Assembly: GCA_964057225.1 (NCBI GenBank)
Contig: OZ059898.1
Coordinates: 1,922,001 to 1,986,000, forward strand
Direction of reading: 5' to 3'
Source of the DNA: Auanema rhodensis
Lineage: Eukaryota > Nematoda > Chromadorea > Rhabditida > Rhabditidae
DNA: 64,000 bases
Both the position numbers and the translations under genes were made by a program. This document shows positions 11,588-24,580 of this stretch, in pieces (within the stretch, counting starts at the first letter, position 1; the number at the start of each line of letters is the position of its first letter). The notes under the pieces are model-generated. The model ran no database searches, had not been told where the DNA came from, and saw only the letters and a program-made list of their open reading frames with translations.

Positions 11588-12991
11588 ATGCGGATTTTTA
11601 AGCTGCGTCGATCTGTGTTATCAGATTTGCGCTAGCTTAAAAATGCACCGAGATATCAACTGATATAAGTTCACACTTATATCCTCGATTTTTACCCTGA
11701 AGAATTAATTTTTTCGTTGAATAACATTGTCCATCGTCTTTGCCTTGAAAAAAGGAATCTAAAAACATCTACTTTTTGCTAAATTATTTTGAAATTTTTC
11801 GAAAAAATTTTTGTCAAAATGTTTTTGGAAGCAATGTTGAGTGTACATGGAAACTCAACATACACTAATGCATCATTTTTCAAACGATCATAACTAATTT
11901 TTGTATTAAGCGTTTCTCAATGTAGTATAGTGCATTCGATGCGGATTTTTAAGCTGCGTCGATCTGTGTTATCAGATTTGCGCTAGCTTAAAAATGCACC
12001 GAGATATTAACTGATATAAGTTCACACTTATATCCTCGATTTTCACCCTGAAGAATTAATTTTTTCGTTGAATAACATTGTCCATCGTCTTTGCCTTGAA
12101 AAAAGGAATCTAAAAACATCTACTTTTTGCTAAATTATTTCGAAATTTTTCGAAAAAATTTTTGTCAAAATGTTTTTGGAAGCAATGTTGAGTGTACATG
12201 GAAACTCAACATACACTAATGCATCATTTTTCAAACGATCATAACTAATTTTTGTATTAAGCGTTTCTCAATGTAGTATAGTGCATTCGATGCGGATTTT
12301 TATGCTGCGTCGATCTGTGTTATCAGATTTGCGCTAGCTTAAAAATGCACCGAGATATCAACTGATATAAGTTCACACTTATATCCTCGATTTTCACCCT
12401 GAAGAATTAATTTTTTCGTTGAATAACATTGTCCATCGTCTTTGCCTTGAAAAAAGAAATGTAAAAACATCTACTTTTCGATAAATTATTTTGAAATTTT
12501 TCGAAAAAATTTTTGTCAAAATGTTTTTGGAAGCAATGTTGAGTGTACATGGAAACTCAACATACACTAATGCATCATTTTTCAAACGATCATAACTAAT
12601 TTTTGTATTAAGCGTTTCTCAATGTAGTATAGTGCATTCGATGCGGATTTTTAAGCTGCGTCGATCTGTGTTATCAGATTTGCGCTAGCTTAAAAATGCA
12701 CCGAGATATTAACTGATATAAGTTCACACTTATATCCTCGATTTTCACCCTGAAGAATTAATTTTTTCGTTGAATAACATTGTCCATCGTCTTTGCCTTG
12801 AAAAAAGGAATCTAAAAACATCTACTTTTTGCTAAATTATTTCGAAATTTTTCGAAAAAATTTTTGTCAAAATGTTTTTGGAAGCAATGTTGAGTGTACA
12901 TGGAAACTCAACATACACTAATGCATCATTTTTCAAACGATCATAACTAATTTTTGTATTAAGCGTTTCTCAATGTAGTATAGTGCATTCG

Positions 12992-14396
12992 ATGCGGATT
13001 TTTATGCTGCGTCGATCTGTGTTATCAGATTTGCGCTAGCTTAAAAATGCACCGAGATATCAACTGATATAAGTTCACACTTATATCCTCGATTTTCACC
13101 CTGAAGAATTAATTTTTTCGTTGAATAACATTGTCCATCGTCTTTGCCTTGAAAAAAGAAATCTAAAAACATCTACTTTTCGATAAATTATTTTGAAATT
13201 TTTCGAAAAAATTTTTGTCAATATGTTTTTGGAAGCAATGTTGAGTGTACATGGAAACTCAACATACACTAATGCATCATTTTTCAAACGATCATAACTT
13301 ATTTTTGTATTAAGCGTTTCTCAATGTAGTATAGTGCATTCGATGCGGATTTTTAAGCTGCGTCGATCTGTGTTATCAGATTTGCGCTAGCTTAAAAATG
13401 CACCGAGATATCAACTGATATAAGTTCACACTTATATCCTCGATTTTCACCCTGAAGAATTAATTTTTTCGTTGAATAACATTGTCCATCGTCTTTGCCT
13501 TGAAAAAAGGAATCTAAAAACATCTACTTTTTGCTAAATTATTTTGAAATTTTTCGAAAAAATTTTTGTCAAAATGTTTTTGGAAGCAATGTTGAGTGTA
13601 CATGGAAACTCAACATACACTAATGCATCATTTTTCAAACGGTCATAACTAATTTTTGTATTAAGCGTTTCTCAATGTAGTATAGTGCATTCGATGCGGA
13701 TTTTTAAGCTGCGTCGATCTGTGTTATCAGATTTGCGCTAGCTTAAAAATGCACCGAGATATTAACTGATATAAGTTCACACTTATATCCTCGATTTTCA
13801 CCCTGAAGAATAAGTTTTTTCGTTGGATAACATTGTCCATCGTCTTTGCCTTGAAAAAAGGAATCTAAAAACATCTACTTTTTGCTAAATTATTTTGAAA
13901 TTTTTCGAAAAAAATTTTTGTCAAAATGTTTTTGGAAGCAATGTTGAGTGTACATGGAAACTCAACATACACTAATGCATCATTTTTCAAACGATCATAA
14001 CTAATTTTTGTATTAAGCGTTTCTCAATGTAGTATAGTGCATTCGATGCGGATTTTTAAGCTGCGTCGATCTGTGTTATCAGATTTGCGCTAGCTTAAAA
14101 ATGCACCGAGATATCAACTGATATAAGTTCACACTTATATCCTCGATTTTCACCCTGAAGAATTAATTTTTTCGTTGAATAACATTGTCCATCGTCTTTG
14201 CCTTGAAAAAAGAAATCTAAAAACATCTACTTTTTGATAAATTATTTTGAAATTTTTCGAAAAAATTTTTGTCAAAATGTTTTTGGAAGCAATGTTGAGT
14301 GTACATGGAAACTCAACATACACTAATGCATCATTTTTCAAACGATCATAATTAATTTTTGTATTAAGCGTTTCTCAATGTAGTATAGTGCATTCG
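12992..14396. repeat. Tetramer block P, copy 3 (1405 bp)
   Basis: Monomers at 12992, 13343, 13694 (352 bp) and 14046, 2809 bp after copy 2, with the same marker order. It is followed by a recombinant-looking unit (14397-14747). Confidence 0.85.
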
Positions 14397-14747
14397 ATGC
14401 GGATTTTTAAGCTGCGTTGATCTGTGTTATCAGATTTGCGCTAGCTTAAAAATGCACCGAGATATCAACTGATATAAGTTCACACTTATATCCTCGATTT
14501 TCACCCTGAAGAATTAATTTTTTCGTTGAATAACATTGTCCATCGTCTTTGCCTTGAAAAAAGGAATCTAAAAACATCTACTTTTCGATAAATTATTTTG
14601 AAATTTTTCGAAAAAATTTTTGTCAAAATGTTTTTGGAAGCAATGTTGAGTGTACATGGAAACTCAACATACACTAATGCATCATTTTTCAAACGATCAT
14701 AACTAATTTTTGTATTAAGCGTTTCTCAATGTAGTATAGTGCATTCG
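14397..14747. repeat. Hybrid monomer
   Basis: This unit has the common GGAATCT in its middle but the CGATAAATTA that elsewhere in domain A goes with AGAAATCT (for example 4213, 10183, 12992). The switch lies between about 14567 and 14585. It also has a private GCGTTGATC near 14415. It is best explained by crossover or gene conversion between two monomer types. Confidence 0.6.
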
Positions 14748-16502
14748 ATGCGGATTTTTAAGCTGCGTCGATCTGTGTTATCAGATTTGCGCTAGCTTAA
14801 AAATGCACCGAGATATTAACTGATATAAGTTCACACTTATATCCTCGATTTTCACCCTGAAGAATTAATTTTTTCGTTGAATAACATTGTCCATCGTCTT
14901 TGCCTTGAAAAAAGGAATCTAAAAACATCTACTTTTTGCTAAATTATTTCGAAATTTTTCGAAAAAATTTTTGTCAAAATGTTTTTGGAAGCAATGTTGA
15001 GTGTACATGGAAACTCAACATACACTAATGCATCATTTTTCAAACGATCATAACTAATTTTTGTATTAAGCGTTTCTCAATGTAGTATAGTGCATTCGAT
15101 GCGGATTTTTATGCTGCGTCGATCTGTGTTATCAGATTTGCGCTAGCTTAAAAATGCACCGAGATATCAACTGATATAAGTTCACACTTATATCCTCGAT
15201 TTTCACCCTGAAGAATTAATTTTTTCGTTGAATAACATTGTCCATCGTCTTTGCCTTGAAAAAAGGAATCTAAAAACATCTACTTTTTGCTAAATTATTT
15301 TGAAATTTTTCGAAAAAATTTTTGTCAAAATGTTTTTGGAAGCAATGTTGAGTGTACATGGAAACTCAACATACACTAATGCATCATTTTTCAAACGATC
15401 ATAACTAATTTTTGTATTAAGCGTTTCTCAATGTAGTATAGTGCATTCGATGCGGATTTTTAAGCTGCGTCGATCTGTGTTATCAGATTTGCGCTAGCTT
15501 AAAAATGCACCGAGATATTAACTGATATAAGTTCACACTTATATCCTCGATTTTCACCCTGAAGAATTAATTTTTTCGTTGAATAACATTGTCCATCGTC
15601 TTTGCCTTGAAAAAAGGAATCTAAAAACATCTACTTTTTGCTAAATTATTTCGAAATTTTTCGAAAAAATTTTTGTCAAAATGTTTTTGGAAGCAATGTT
15701 GAGTGTACATGGAAACTCAACATACACTAATGCATCATTTTTCAAACGATCATAACTAATTTTTGTATTAAGCGTTTCTCAATGTAGTATAGTGCATTCG
15801 ATGCGGATTTTTATGCTGCGTCGATCTGTGTTATCAGATTTGCGCTAGCTTAAAAATGCACCGAGATATTAACTGATATAAGTTCACACTTATATCCTCG
15901 ATTTTCACCCTGAAGAATTAATTTTTTCGTTGAATAACATTGTCCATCGTCTTTGCCTTGAAAAAAGGAATCTAAAAACATCTACTTTTTGCTAAATTAT
16001 TTCGAAATTTTTCGAAAAAATTTTTGTCAAAATGTTTTTGGAAGCAATGTTGAGTGTACATGGAAACTCAACATACACTAATGCATCATTTTTCAAACGA
16101 TCATAACTAATTTTTGTATTAAGCGTTTCTCAATGTAGTATAGTGCATTCGATGCGGATTTTTATGCTGCGTCGATCTGTGTTATCAGATTTGCGCTAGC
16201 TTAAAAATGCACCGAGATATCAACTGATATAAGTTCACACTTATATCCTCGATTTTCACCCTGAAGAATTAATTTTTTCGTTGAATAACATTGTCCATCG
16301 TCTTTGCCTTGAAAAAAGAAATCTAAAAACATCTACTTTTCGATAAATTATTTTGAAATTTTTCGAAAAAATTTTTGTCAAAATGTTTTTGGAAGCAATG
16401 TTGAGTGTACATGGAAACTCAACATACACTAATGCATCATTTTTCAAACGATCATAACTAATTTTTGTATTAAGCGTTTCTCAATGTAGTATAGTGCATT
16501 CG

Positions 16503-17555
16503 ATGCGGATTTTTAAGCTGCGTCGATCTGTGTTATCAGATTTGCGCTAGCTTAAAAATGCACCGAGATATCAACTGATATAAGTTCACACTTATATCCT
16601 CGATTTTCACCCTGAAGAATTAATTTTTTCGTTGAATAACATTGTCCATCGTCTTTGCCTTGAAAAAAGGAATCTAAAAACATCTACTTTTTGCTAAATT
16701 ATTTTGAAATTTTTCGAAAAAATTTTTGTCAAAATGTTTTTGGAAGCAATGTTGAGTGTACATGGAAACTCAACATACACTAATGCATCATTTTTCAAAC
16801 GATCATAACTAATTTTTGTATTAAGTGTTTCTCAATGTAGTATAGTGCATTCGATGCGGATTTTTAAGCTGCGTCGATCTGTGTTATCAGATTTGCGCTA
16901 GCTTAAAAATGCACTGAGATATCAACTGATATAAGTTCACACTTATATCCTCGATTTTCACCCTGAAGAATTAATTTTTTCGTTGAATAACATTGTCCAT
17001 CGTCTTTGCCTTGAAAAAAGGAATCTAAAAACATCTACTTTTTGCTAAATTATCTCGAAATTTTTCGAAAAAATTTTTGTCAAAATGTTTTTGGAAGCAA
17101 TGTTGAGTGTACATGGAAACTCAACATACACTAATGCATCATTTTTCAAACGATCATAACTAATTTTTGCATTAAGCGTTTCTCAATGTAGTATAGTGCA
17201 TTCGATGCGGATTTTTAAGCTGCGTCGATCTGTGTTATCAGATTTGCGCTAGCTTAAAAATGCACCGAGATATTAACTGATATAAGTTCACACTTATATC
17301 CTCGATTTTCACCCTGAAGAATTAATTTTTTCGTTGAATAACATTGTCCATCGTCTTTGCCTTGAAAAAAGGAATCTAAAAACATCTACTTTTTGCTAAA
17401 TTATTTCGAAATTTTTCGAAAAAATTTTTGTCAAAATGTTTTTGGAAGCAATGTTGAGTGTACATGGAAACTCAACATACACTAATGCATCATTTTTCAA
17501 ACGATCATAACTAATTTTTGTATCAAGCGTTTCTCAATGTAGTATAGTGCATTCG
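16503..17555. repeat. Shortened third copy of the CACTGAGA series
   Basis: Monomers at 16503, 16854 and 17205 carry TAAGTGTTT, then CACTGAGA with TATCTCGAAA, then GATATTAAC, the order seen at 1054-2457 and 8428-9831 but with the near-consensus third unit missing. Private changes: TTTTGCATTAAG near 17166 and TATCAAGCG near 17521. The latter marks the start of the next domain's signature. Confidence 0.65.
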
Positions 17556-20014
17556 ATGCGGATTTTTATGCTGCGTCGATCTGTGTTATCAGATTTGCGC
17601 TAGCTTAAAAATGCACCGAGATATCAACTGATATAAGTTCACACTTATATCCTCGATTTTCACCCTGAAGAATTAATTTTTTCGTTGAATAACATTGTCC
17701 ATCGTCTTTGCCTTGAAAAAAGAAATCTAAAAACATCTACTTTTCGATAAATTATTTTGAAATTTTTCGAAAAAATTTTTGTCAATATGTTTTTGGAAGC
17801 AATGTTGAGTGTACATGGAAACTCAACATACACTAATGCATCATTTTTCAAACGATCATAACTAATTTTTGTATTAAGCGTTTCTCAATGTAGTATAGTG
17901 CATTCGATGCGGATTTTTAAGCTGCGTCGATCTGTGTTATCAGATTTGCGCTAGCTTAAAAATGCACCGAGATATCAACTGATATAAGTTCACACTTATA
18001 TCCTCGATTTTCACCCTGAAGAATTAATTTTTTCGTTGAATAACATTGTCCATCGTCTTTGCCTTGAAAAAAGGAATCTAAAAACATCTACTTTTTGCTA
18101 AATTATTTTGAAATTTTTCGAAAAAAATTTTTGTCAAAATGTTTTTGGAAGCAATGTTGAGTGTACATGGAAACTCAACATACACTAATGCATCATTTTT
18201 CAAACGATCATAACTAATTTTTGTATTAAGCGTTTCTCAATGTAGTATAGTGCATTCGATGCGGATTTTTAAGCTGCGTCGATCTGTGTTATCAGATTTG
18301 CGCTAGCTTAAAAATGCACCGAGATATCAACTGATATAAGTTCACACTTATATCCTCGATTTTCACCTTGAAGAATAAGTTTTTTCGTTGGATAACATTG
18401 TCCATCGTCTTTGCCTTGAAAAAAGGAATCTAAAAACATCTACTTTTTGCTAAATTATTTTGAAATTTTTCGAAAAAAATTTTTGTCAAAATGTTTTTGG
18501 AAGCAATGTTGAGTGTACATGGAAACTCAACATACACTAATGCATCATTTTTCAAACGATCATAACTAATTTTTGTATTAAGCGTTTCTCAATGTAGTAT
18601 AGTGCATTCGATGCGGATTTTTAAGCTGCGTCGATCTGTGTTATCAGATTTGCGCTAGCTTAAAAATGCACCGAGATATCAACTGATATAAGTTCACACT
18701 TATATCCTCGATTTTCACCCTGAAGAATTAATTTTTTCGTTGAATAACATTGTCCATCGTCTTTGCCTTGAAAAAAGAAATCTAAAAACATCTACTTTTT
18801 GATAAATTATTTTGAAATTTTTCGAAAAAATTTTTGTCAAAATGTTTTTGGAAGCAATGTTGAGTGTACATGGAAACTCAACATACACTAATGCATCATT
18901 TTTCAAACGATCATAACTAATTTTTGTATTAAGCGTTTTTCAATGTAGTATAGTGCATTCGATGCGGATTTTTAAGCTGCGTCGATCTGTGTTATCAGAT
19001 TTGCGCTAGCTTAAAAATGCACCGCGATATCAACTGATATAAGTTCACACTTATATCCTCGATTTTCACCCTGAAGAATTAATTTTTTCGTTGAATAACA
19101 TTGTCCATCGTCTTTGCCTTGAAAAAAGGAATCTAAAAACATCTACTTTTTGCTAAATTATTTTGAAATTTTTCGAAAAAATTTTTGTCAAAATGTTTTT
19201 GGAAGCAATGTTGAGTGTACATGGAAACTCAACATACACTAATGCATCATTTTTCAAACAATCATAACTAATTTTTGTATTAAGCGTTTCTCAATGTAGT
19301 ATAGTGCATTCGATGCGGATTTTTAAGCTGCGTCGATCTGTGTTATCAGATTTGCGCTAGCTTAAAAATGCACCGAGATATCAACTGATATAAGTTCACA
19401 CTTATATCCTCGATTTTCACCCTGAAGAATTAATTTTTTCGTTGAATAACATTGTCCATCGTCTTTGCCTTGAAAAAAGGAATCTAAAAACATCTACTTT
19501 TTGCTAAATTATTTTGAAATTTTTCGAAAATATTTTTGTCAAAATGTTTTTGGAAGCAATGTTGAGTGTACATGGAAACTCAACATACACTAATGCATCA
19601 TTTTTCAAACGATCAAAACTAATTTTTGTATTAAACGTTTTTCAATGTAGTATAGTGCATTCGATGCGGATTTTTAAGCTGCGTCGATCTGTGTTATCAG
19701 ATTTGCGCTAGCTTAAAAATGCACCGAGATATTAACTGATATAAGTTCACACTTATATCCTCGATTTTCACCCTGAAGAATTAATTTTTTCGTTGAATAA
19801 CATTGTCCATCGTCTTTGCCTTGAAAAAAGGAATCTAAAAACATCTACTTTTTGCTAAATTATTTCGAAATTTTTCGAAAAAATTTTTGTCAAAATGTTT
19901 TTGGAAGCAATGTTGAGTGTACATGGAAACTCAACATACACTAATGCATCATTTTTCAAACGATCATAACTAATTTTTGTATCAAGCGTTTCTCAATGTA
20001 GTATAGTGCATTCG
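17556..20014. repeat. 7-mer HOR, copy 1 (2459 bp, complete)
   Basis: Seven monomers from 17556. Markers in order: TTTATGCTG with CGATAAATTA; a 352-bp unit; a 352-bp unit with CACCTTGAAG and GAATAAG; TTGATAAATTA with GCGTTTTTC; CCGCGATAT with CAAACAATCAT; AAAATATTTTT with GATCAAAACT and AAACGTTTTT; GATATTAAC with TATCAAGCG. Its first four types resemble block P of domain A. Confidence 0.85.
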
Positions 20015-20365
20015 ATGCGGATTTTTATGCTGCGTCGATCTGTGTTATCAGATTTGCGCTAGCTTAAAAATGCACCGAGATATCAACTGATATAAGTTCA
20101 CACTTATATCCTCGATTTTCACCCTGAAGAATTAATTTTTTCGTTGAATAACATTGTCCATCGTCTTTGCCTTGAAAAAAGGAATCTAAAAACATCTACT
20201 TTTTGCTAAATTATTTCGAAATTTTTCGAAAAAATTTTTGTCAAAATGTTTTTGGAAGCAATGTTGAGTGTACATGGAAACTCAACATACACTAATGCAT
20301 CATTTTTCAAACGATCATAACTAATTTTTGTATCAAGCGTTTCTCAATGTAGTATAGTGCATTCG
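20015..20365. repeat. Extra monomer between 7-mer copies
   Basis: A unit with TTTATGCTG at its start, TTTCGAAA in the middle and TATCAAGCG at its end. It combines features of the first and last monomers of the 7-mer HOR. It fits an out-of-register exchange that added one unit here; the next HOR copy is one unit short. Confidence 0.65.
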
Positions 20366-22472
20366 ATGCGGATTTTTATGCTGCGTCGATCTGTGTTATC
20401 AGATTTGCGCTAGCTTAAAAATGCACCGAGATATCAACTGATATAAGTTCACACTTATATCCTCGATTTTCACCCTGAAGAATTAATTTTTTCGTTGAAT
20501 AACATTGTCCATCGTCTTTGCCTTGAAAAAAGAAATCTAAAAACATCTACTTTTCGATAAATTATTTTGAAATTTTTTGAAAAAATTTTTGTCAATATGT
20601 TTTTGGAAACAATGTTGAGTGTACATGGAAACTCAACATACACTAATGCATCATTTTTCAAACGATCATAACTAATTTTTGTATTAAGCGTTTCTCAATG
20701 TAGTATAGTGCATTCGATGCGGATTTTTAAGCTGCGTCGATCTGTGTTATCAGATTTGCGCTAGCTTAAAAATGCACCGAGATATCAACTGATATAAGTT
20801 CACACTTATATCCTCGATTTTCACCTTGAAGAATAAGTTTTTTCGTTGGATAACATTGTCCATCGTCTTTGCCTTGAAAAAAGGAATCTAAAAACATCTA
20901 CTTTTTGCTAAATTATTTTGAAATTTTTCGAAAAAAATTTTTGTCAAAATGTTTTTGGAAGCAATGTTGAGTGTACATGGAAACTCAACATACACTAATG
21001 CATCATTTTTCAAACGATCATAACTAATTTTTGTATTAAGCGTTTCTCAATGTAGTATAGTGCATTCGATGCGGATTTTTAAGCTGCGTCGATCTGTGTT
21101 ATCAGATTTGCGCTAGCTTAAAAATGCACCGAGATATCAACTGATATAAGTTCACACTTATATCCTCGATTTTCACCCTGAAGAATTAATTTTTTCGTTG
21201 AATAACATTGTCCATCGTCTTTGCCTTGAAAAAAGAAATCTAAAAACATCTACTTTTTGATAAATTATTTTGAAATTTTTCGAAAAAATTTTTGTCAAAA
21301 TGTTTTTGGAAGCAATGTTGAGTGTACATGGAAACTCAACATACACTAATGCATCATTTTTCAAACGATCATAACTAATTTTTGTATTAAGCGTTTTTCA
21401 ATGTAGTATAGTGCATTCGATGCGGATTTTTAAGCTGCGTCGATCTGTGTTATCAGATTTGCGCTAGCTTAAAAATGCACCGCGATATCAACTGATATAA
21501 GTTCACACTTATATCCTCGATTTTCACCCTGAAGAATTAATTTTTTCGTTGAATAACATTGTCCATCGTCTTTGCCTTGAAAAAAGGAATCTAAAAACAT
21601 CTACTTTTTGCTAAATTATTTTGAAATTTTTCGAAAAAATTTTTGTCAAAATGTTTTTGGAAGCAATGTTGAGTGTACATGGAAACTCAACATACACTAA
21701 TGCATCATTTTTCAAACAATCATAACTAATTTTTGTATTAAGCGTTTCTCAATGTAGTATAGTGCATTCGATGCGGATTTTTAAGCTGCGTCGATCTGTG
21801 TTATCAGATTTGCGCTAGCTTAAAAATGCACCGAGATATCAACTGATATAAGTTCACACTTATATCCTCGATTTTCACCCTGAAGAATTAATTTTTTCGT
21901 TGAATAACATTGTCCATCGTCTTTGCCTTGAAAAAAGAAATCTAAAAACATCTACTTTTTGATAAATTATTTTGAAATTTTTCGAAAAAATTTTTGTCAA
22001 AATGTTTTTGGAAGCAATGTTGAGTGTACATGGAAACTCAACATACACTAATGCATCATTTTTCAAACGATCAAAACTAATTTTTGTATTAAACGTTTTT
22101 CAATGTAGTATAGTGCATTCGATGCGGATTTTTAAGCTGCGTCGATCTGTGTTATCAGATTTGCGCTAGCTTAAAAATGCACCGAGATATTAACTGATAT
22201 AAGTTCACACTTATATCCTCGATTTTCACCCTGAAGAATTAATTTTTTCGTTGAATAACATTGTCCATCGTCTTTGCCTTGAAAAAAGGAATCTAAAAAC
22301 ATCTACTTTTTGCTAAATTATTTCGAAATTTTTCGAAAAAATTTTTGTCAAAATGTTTTTGGAAGCAATGTTGAGTGTACATGGAAACTCAACATACACT
22401 AATGCATCATTTTTCAAACGATCATAACTAATTTTTGTATCAAGCGTTTCTCAATGTAGTATAGTGCATTCG
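20366..22472. repeat. 7-mer HOR, copy 2 (6 monomers, one missing)
   Basis: Starts with the TTTATGCTG/CGATAAATTA unit, then goes straight to the CACCTTGAAG/GAATAAG 352-bp unit (20717-21068), skipping the second monomer of copy 1. The later order is kept: TTGATAAATTA, CCGCGATAT with CAAACAATCAT, a hybrid unit (21771-22121), then GATATTAAC with TATCAAGCG. It shares TTTTTTGAAAA near 20574 with copy 3 but not copy 1. Confidence 0.8.
21771..22121. repeat. Hybrid monomer in 7-mer copy 2
   Basis: The 5' and middle parts carry AGAAATCT and TTGATAAATTA and lack the AAAATATTTTT change, as in the TTGATAAATTA unit at 21069. The 3' part carries GATCAAAACT and AAACGTTTTT, as in the sixth unit of copies 1 and 3 (19313 and 24230). 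The join lies between about 21990 and 22070. This looks like a short conversion tract. Confidence 0.7.
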
Positions 22473-24580
22473 ATGCGGATTTTTATGCTGCGTCGATCTG
22501 TGTTATCAGATTTGCGCTAGCTTAAAAATGCACCGAGATATCAACTGATATAAGTTCACACTTATATCCTCGATTTTCACCCTGAAGAATTAATTTTTTC
22601 GTTGAATAACATTGTCCATCGTCTTTGCCTTGAAAAAAGAAATCTAAAAACATCTACTTTTCGATAAATTATTTTGAAATTTTTTGAAAAAATTTTTGTC
22701 AATATGTTTTTGGAAGCAATGTTGAGTGTACATGGAAACTCAACATACACTAATGCATCATTTTTCAAACGATCATAACTAATTTTTGTATTAAGCGTTT
22801 CTCAATGTAGTATAGTGCATTCGATGCGGATTTTTAAGCTGCGTCGATCTGTGTTATCAGATTTGCGCTAGCTTAAAAATGCACCGAGATATCAACTGAT
22901 ATAAGTTCACACTTATATCCTCGATTTTCACCCTGAAGAATTAATTTTTTCGTTGAATAACATTGTCCATCGTCTTTGCCTTGAAAAAAGGAATCTAAAA
23001 ACATCTACTTTTTGCTAAATTATTTTGAAATTTTTCGAAAAAAATTTTTGTCAAAATGTTTTTGGAAGCAATGTTGAGTGTACATGGAAACTCAACATAC
23101 ACTAATGCATCATTTTTCAAACGATCATAACTAATTTTTGTATTAAGCGTTTCTCAATGTAGTATAGTGCATTCGATGCGGATTTTTAAGCTGCGTCGAT
23201 CTGTGTTATCAGATTTGCGCTAGCTTAAAAATGCACCGAGATATCAACTGATATAAGTTCACACTTATATCCTCGATTTTCACCTTGAAGAATAAGTTTT
23301 TTCGTTGGATAACATTGTCCATCGTCTTTGCCTTGAAAAAAGGAATCTAAAAACATCTACTTTTTGCTAAATTATTTTGAAATTTTTCGAAAAAAATTTT
23401 TGTCAAAATGTTTTTGGAAGCAATGTTGAGTGTACATGGAAACTCAACATACACTAATGCATCATTTTTCAAACGATCATAACTAATTTTTGTATTAAGC
23501 GTTTCTCAATGTAGTATAGTGCATTCGATGCGGATTTTTAAGCTGCGTCGATCTGTGTTATCAGATTTGCGCTAGCTTAAAAATGCACCGAGATATCAAC
23601 TGATATAAGTTCACACTTATATCCTCGATTTTCACCCTGAAGAATTAATTTTTTCGTTGAATAACATTGTCCATCGTCTTTGCCTTGAAAAAAGAAATCT
23701 AAAAACATCTACTTTTTGATAAATTATTTTGAAATTTTTCGAAAAAATTTTTGTCAAAATGTTTTTGGAAGCAATGTTGAGTGTACATGGAAACTCAACA
23801 TACACTAATGCATCATTTTTCAAACGATCATAACTAATTTTTGTATTAAGCGTTTTTCAATGTAGTATAGTGCATTCGATGCGGATTTTTAAGCTGCGTC
23901 GATCTGTGTTATCAGATTTGCGCTAGCTTAAAAATGCACCGCGATATCAACTGATATAAGTTCACACTTATATCCTCGATTTTCACCCTGAAGAATTAAT
24001 TTTTTCGTTGAATAACATTGTCCATCGTCTTTGCCTTGAAAAAAGGAATCTAAAAACATCTACTTTTTGCTAAATTATTTTGAAATTTTTCGAAAAAATT
24101 TTTGTCAAAATGTTTTTGGAAGCAATGTTGAGTGTACATGGAAACTCAACATACACTAATGCATCATTTTTCAAACAATCATAACTAATTTTTGTATTAA
24201 GCGTTTCTCAATGTAGTATAGTGCATTCGATGCGGATTTTTAAGCTGCGTCGATCTGTGTTATCAGATTTGCGCTAGCTTAAAAATGCACCGAGATATCA
24301 ACTGATATAAGTTCACACTTATATCCTCGATTTTCACCCTGAAGAATTAATTTTTTCGTTGAATAACATTGTCCATCGTCTTTGCCTTGAAAAAAGGAAT
24401 CTAAAAACATCTACTTTTTGCTAAATTATTTTGAAATTTTTCGAAAATATTTTTGTCAAAATGTTTTTGGAAGCAATGTTGAGTGTACATGGAAACTCAA
24501 CATACACTAATGCATCATTTTTCAAACGATCAAAACTAATTTTTGTATTAAACGTTTTTCAATGTAGTATAGTGCATTCG
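22473..24580. repeat. 7-mer HOR, copy 3 (first 6 monomers)
   Basis: Six monomers from 22473 repeat the order of copy 1, including two consecutive 352-bp units (22824 and 23176), CACCTTGAAG near 23281, CCGCGATAT near 23939, CAAACAATCAT near 24172, and AAAATATTTTT with GATCAAAACT and AAACGTTTTT. The seventh monomer is replaced by the GGTATAAG type that starts the next domain. Confidence 0.85.

Larger units (their letters stand above)
1..17555. repeat. Domain A: mosaic array without one fixed HOR period
   Basis: Fifty monomers. Diagnostic variants include TTTATGCTG for TTTAAGCTG (about 361, 2468, 4223, 10193, 12301, 13003, 15109, 15811, 16163), CACTGAGA (1463, 8837, 16912), TATCTCGAAA (about 1600, 8977, 17053), AAACGGTCAT (about 4859, 6265, 6616, 10829, 13638) and GAATAAGTTTTTT. 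These recur in ordered blocks but at uneven distances (2809, 5970, 7374 bp), so the region looks reshuffled by unequal exchange. Single blocks are listed separately. The rest is near-consensus monomers with no further structure that I can see. Confidence 0.8.

Noticed and set aside
19514-19711. Plus-strand 65-codon frame (also at 21972, 24431, 47247, 48651, 59532, 61287)
   Set aside because: It depends on one substitution that removes the TAA in CATAACTAA (CAAAACTAA or CATTACTAA). It spans arbitrary monomer sequence across the junction and is closed in most units.
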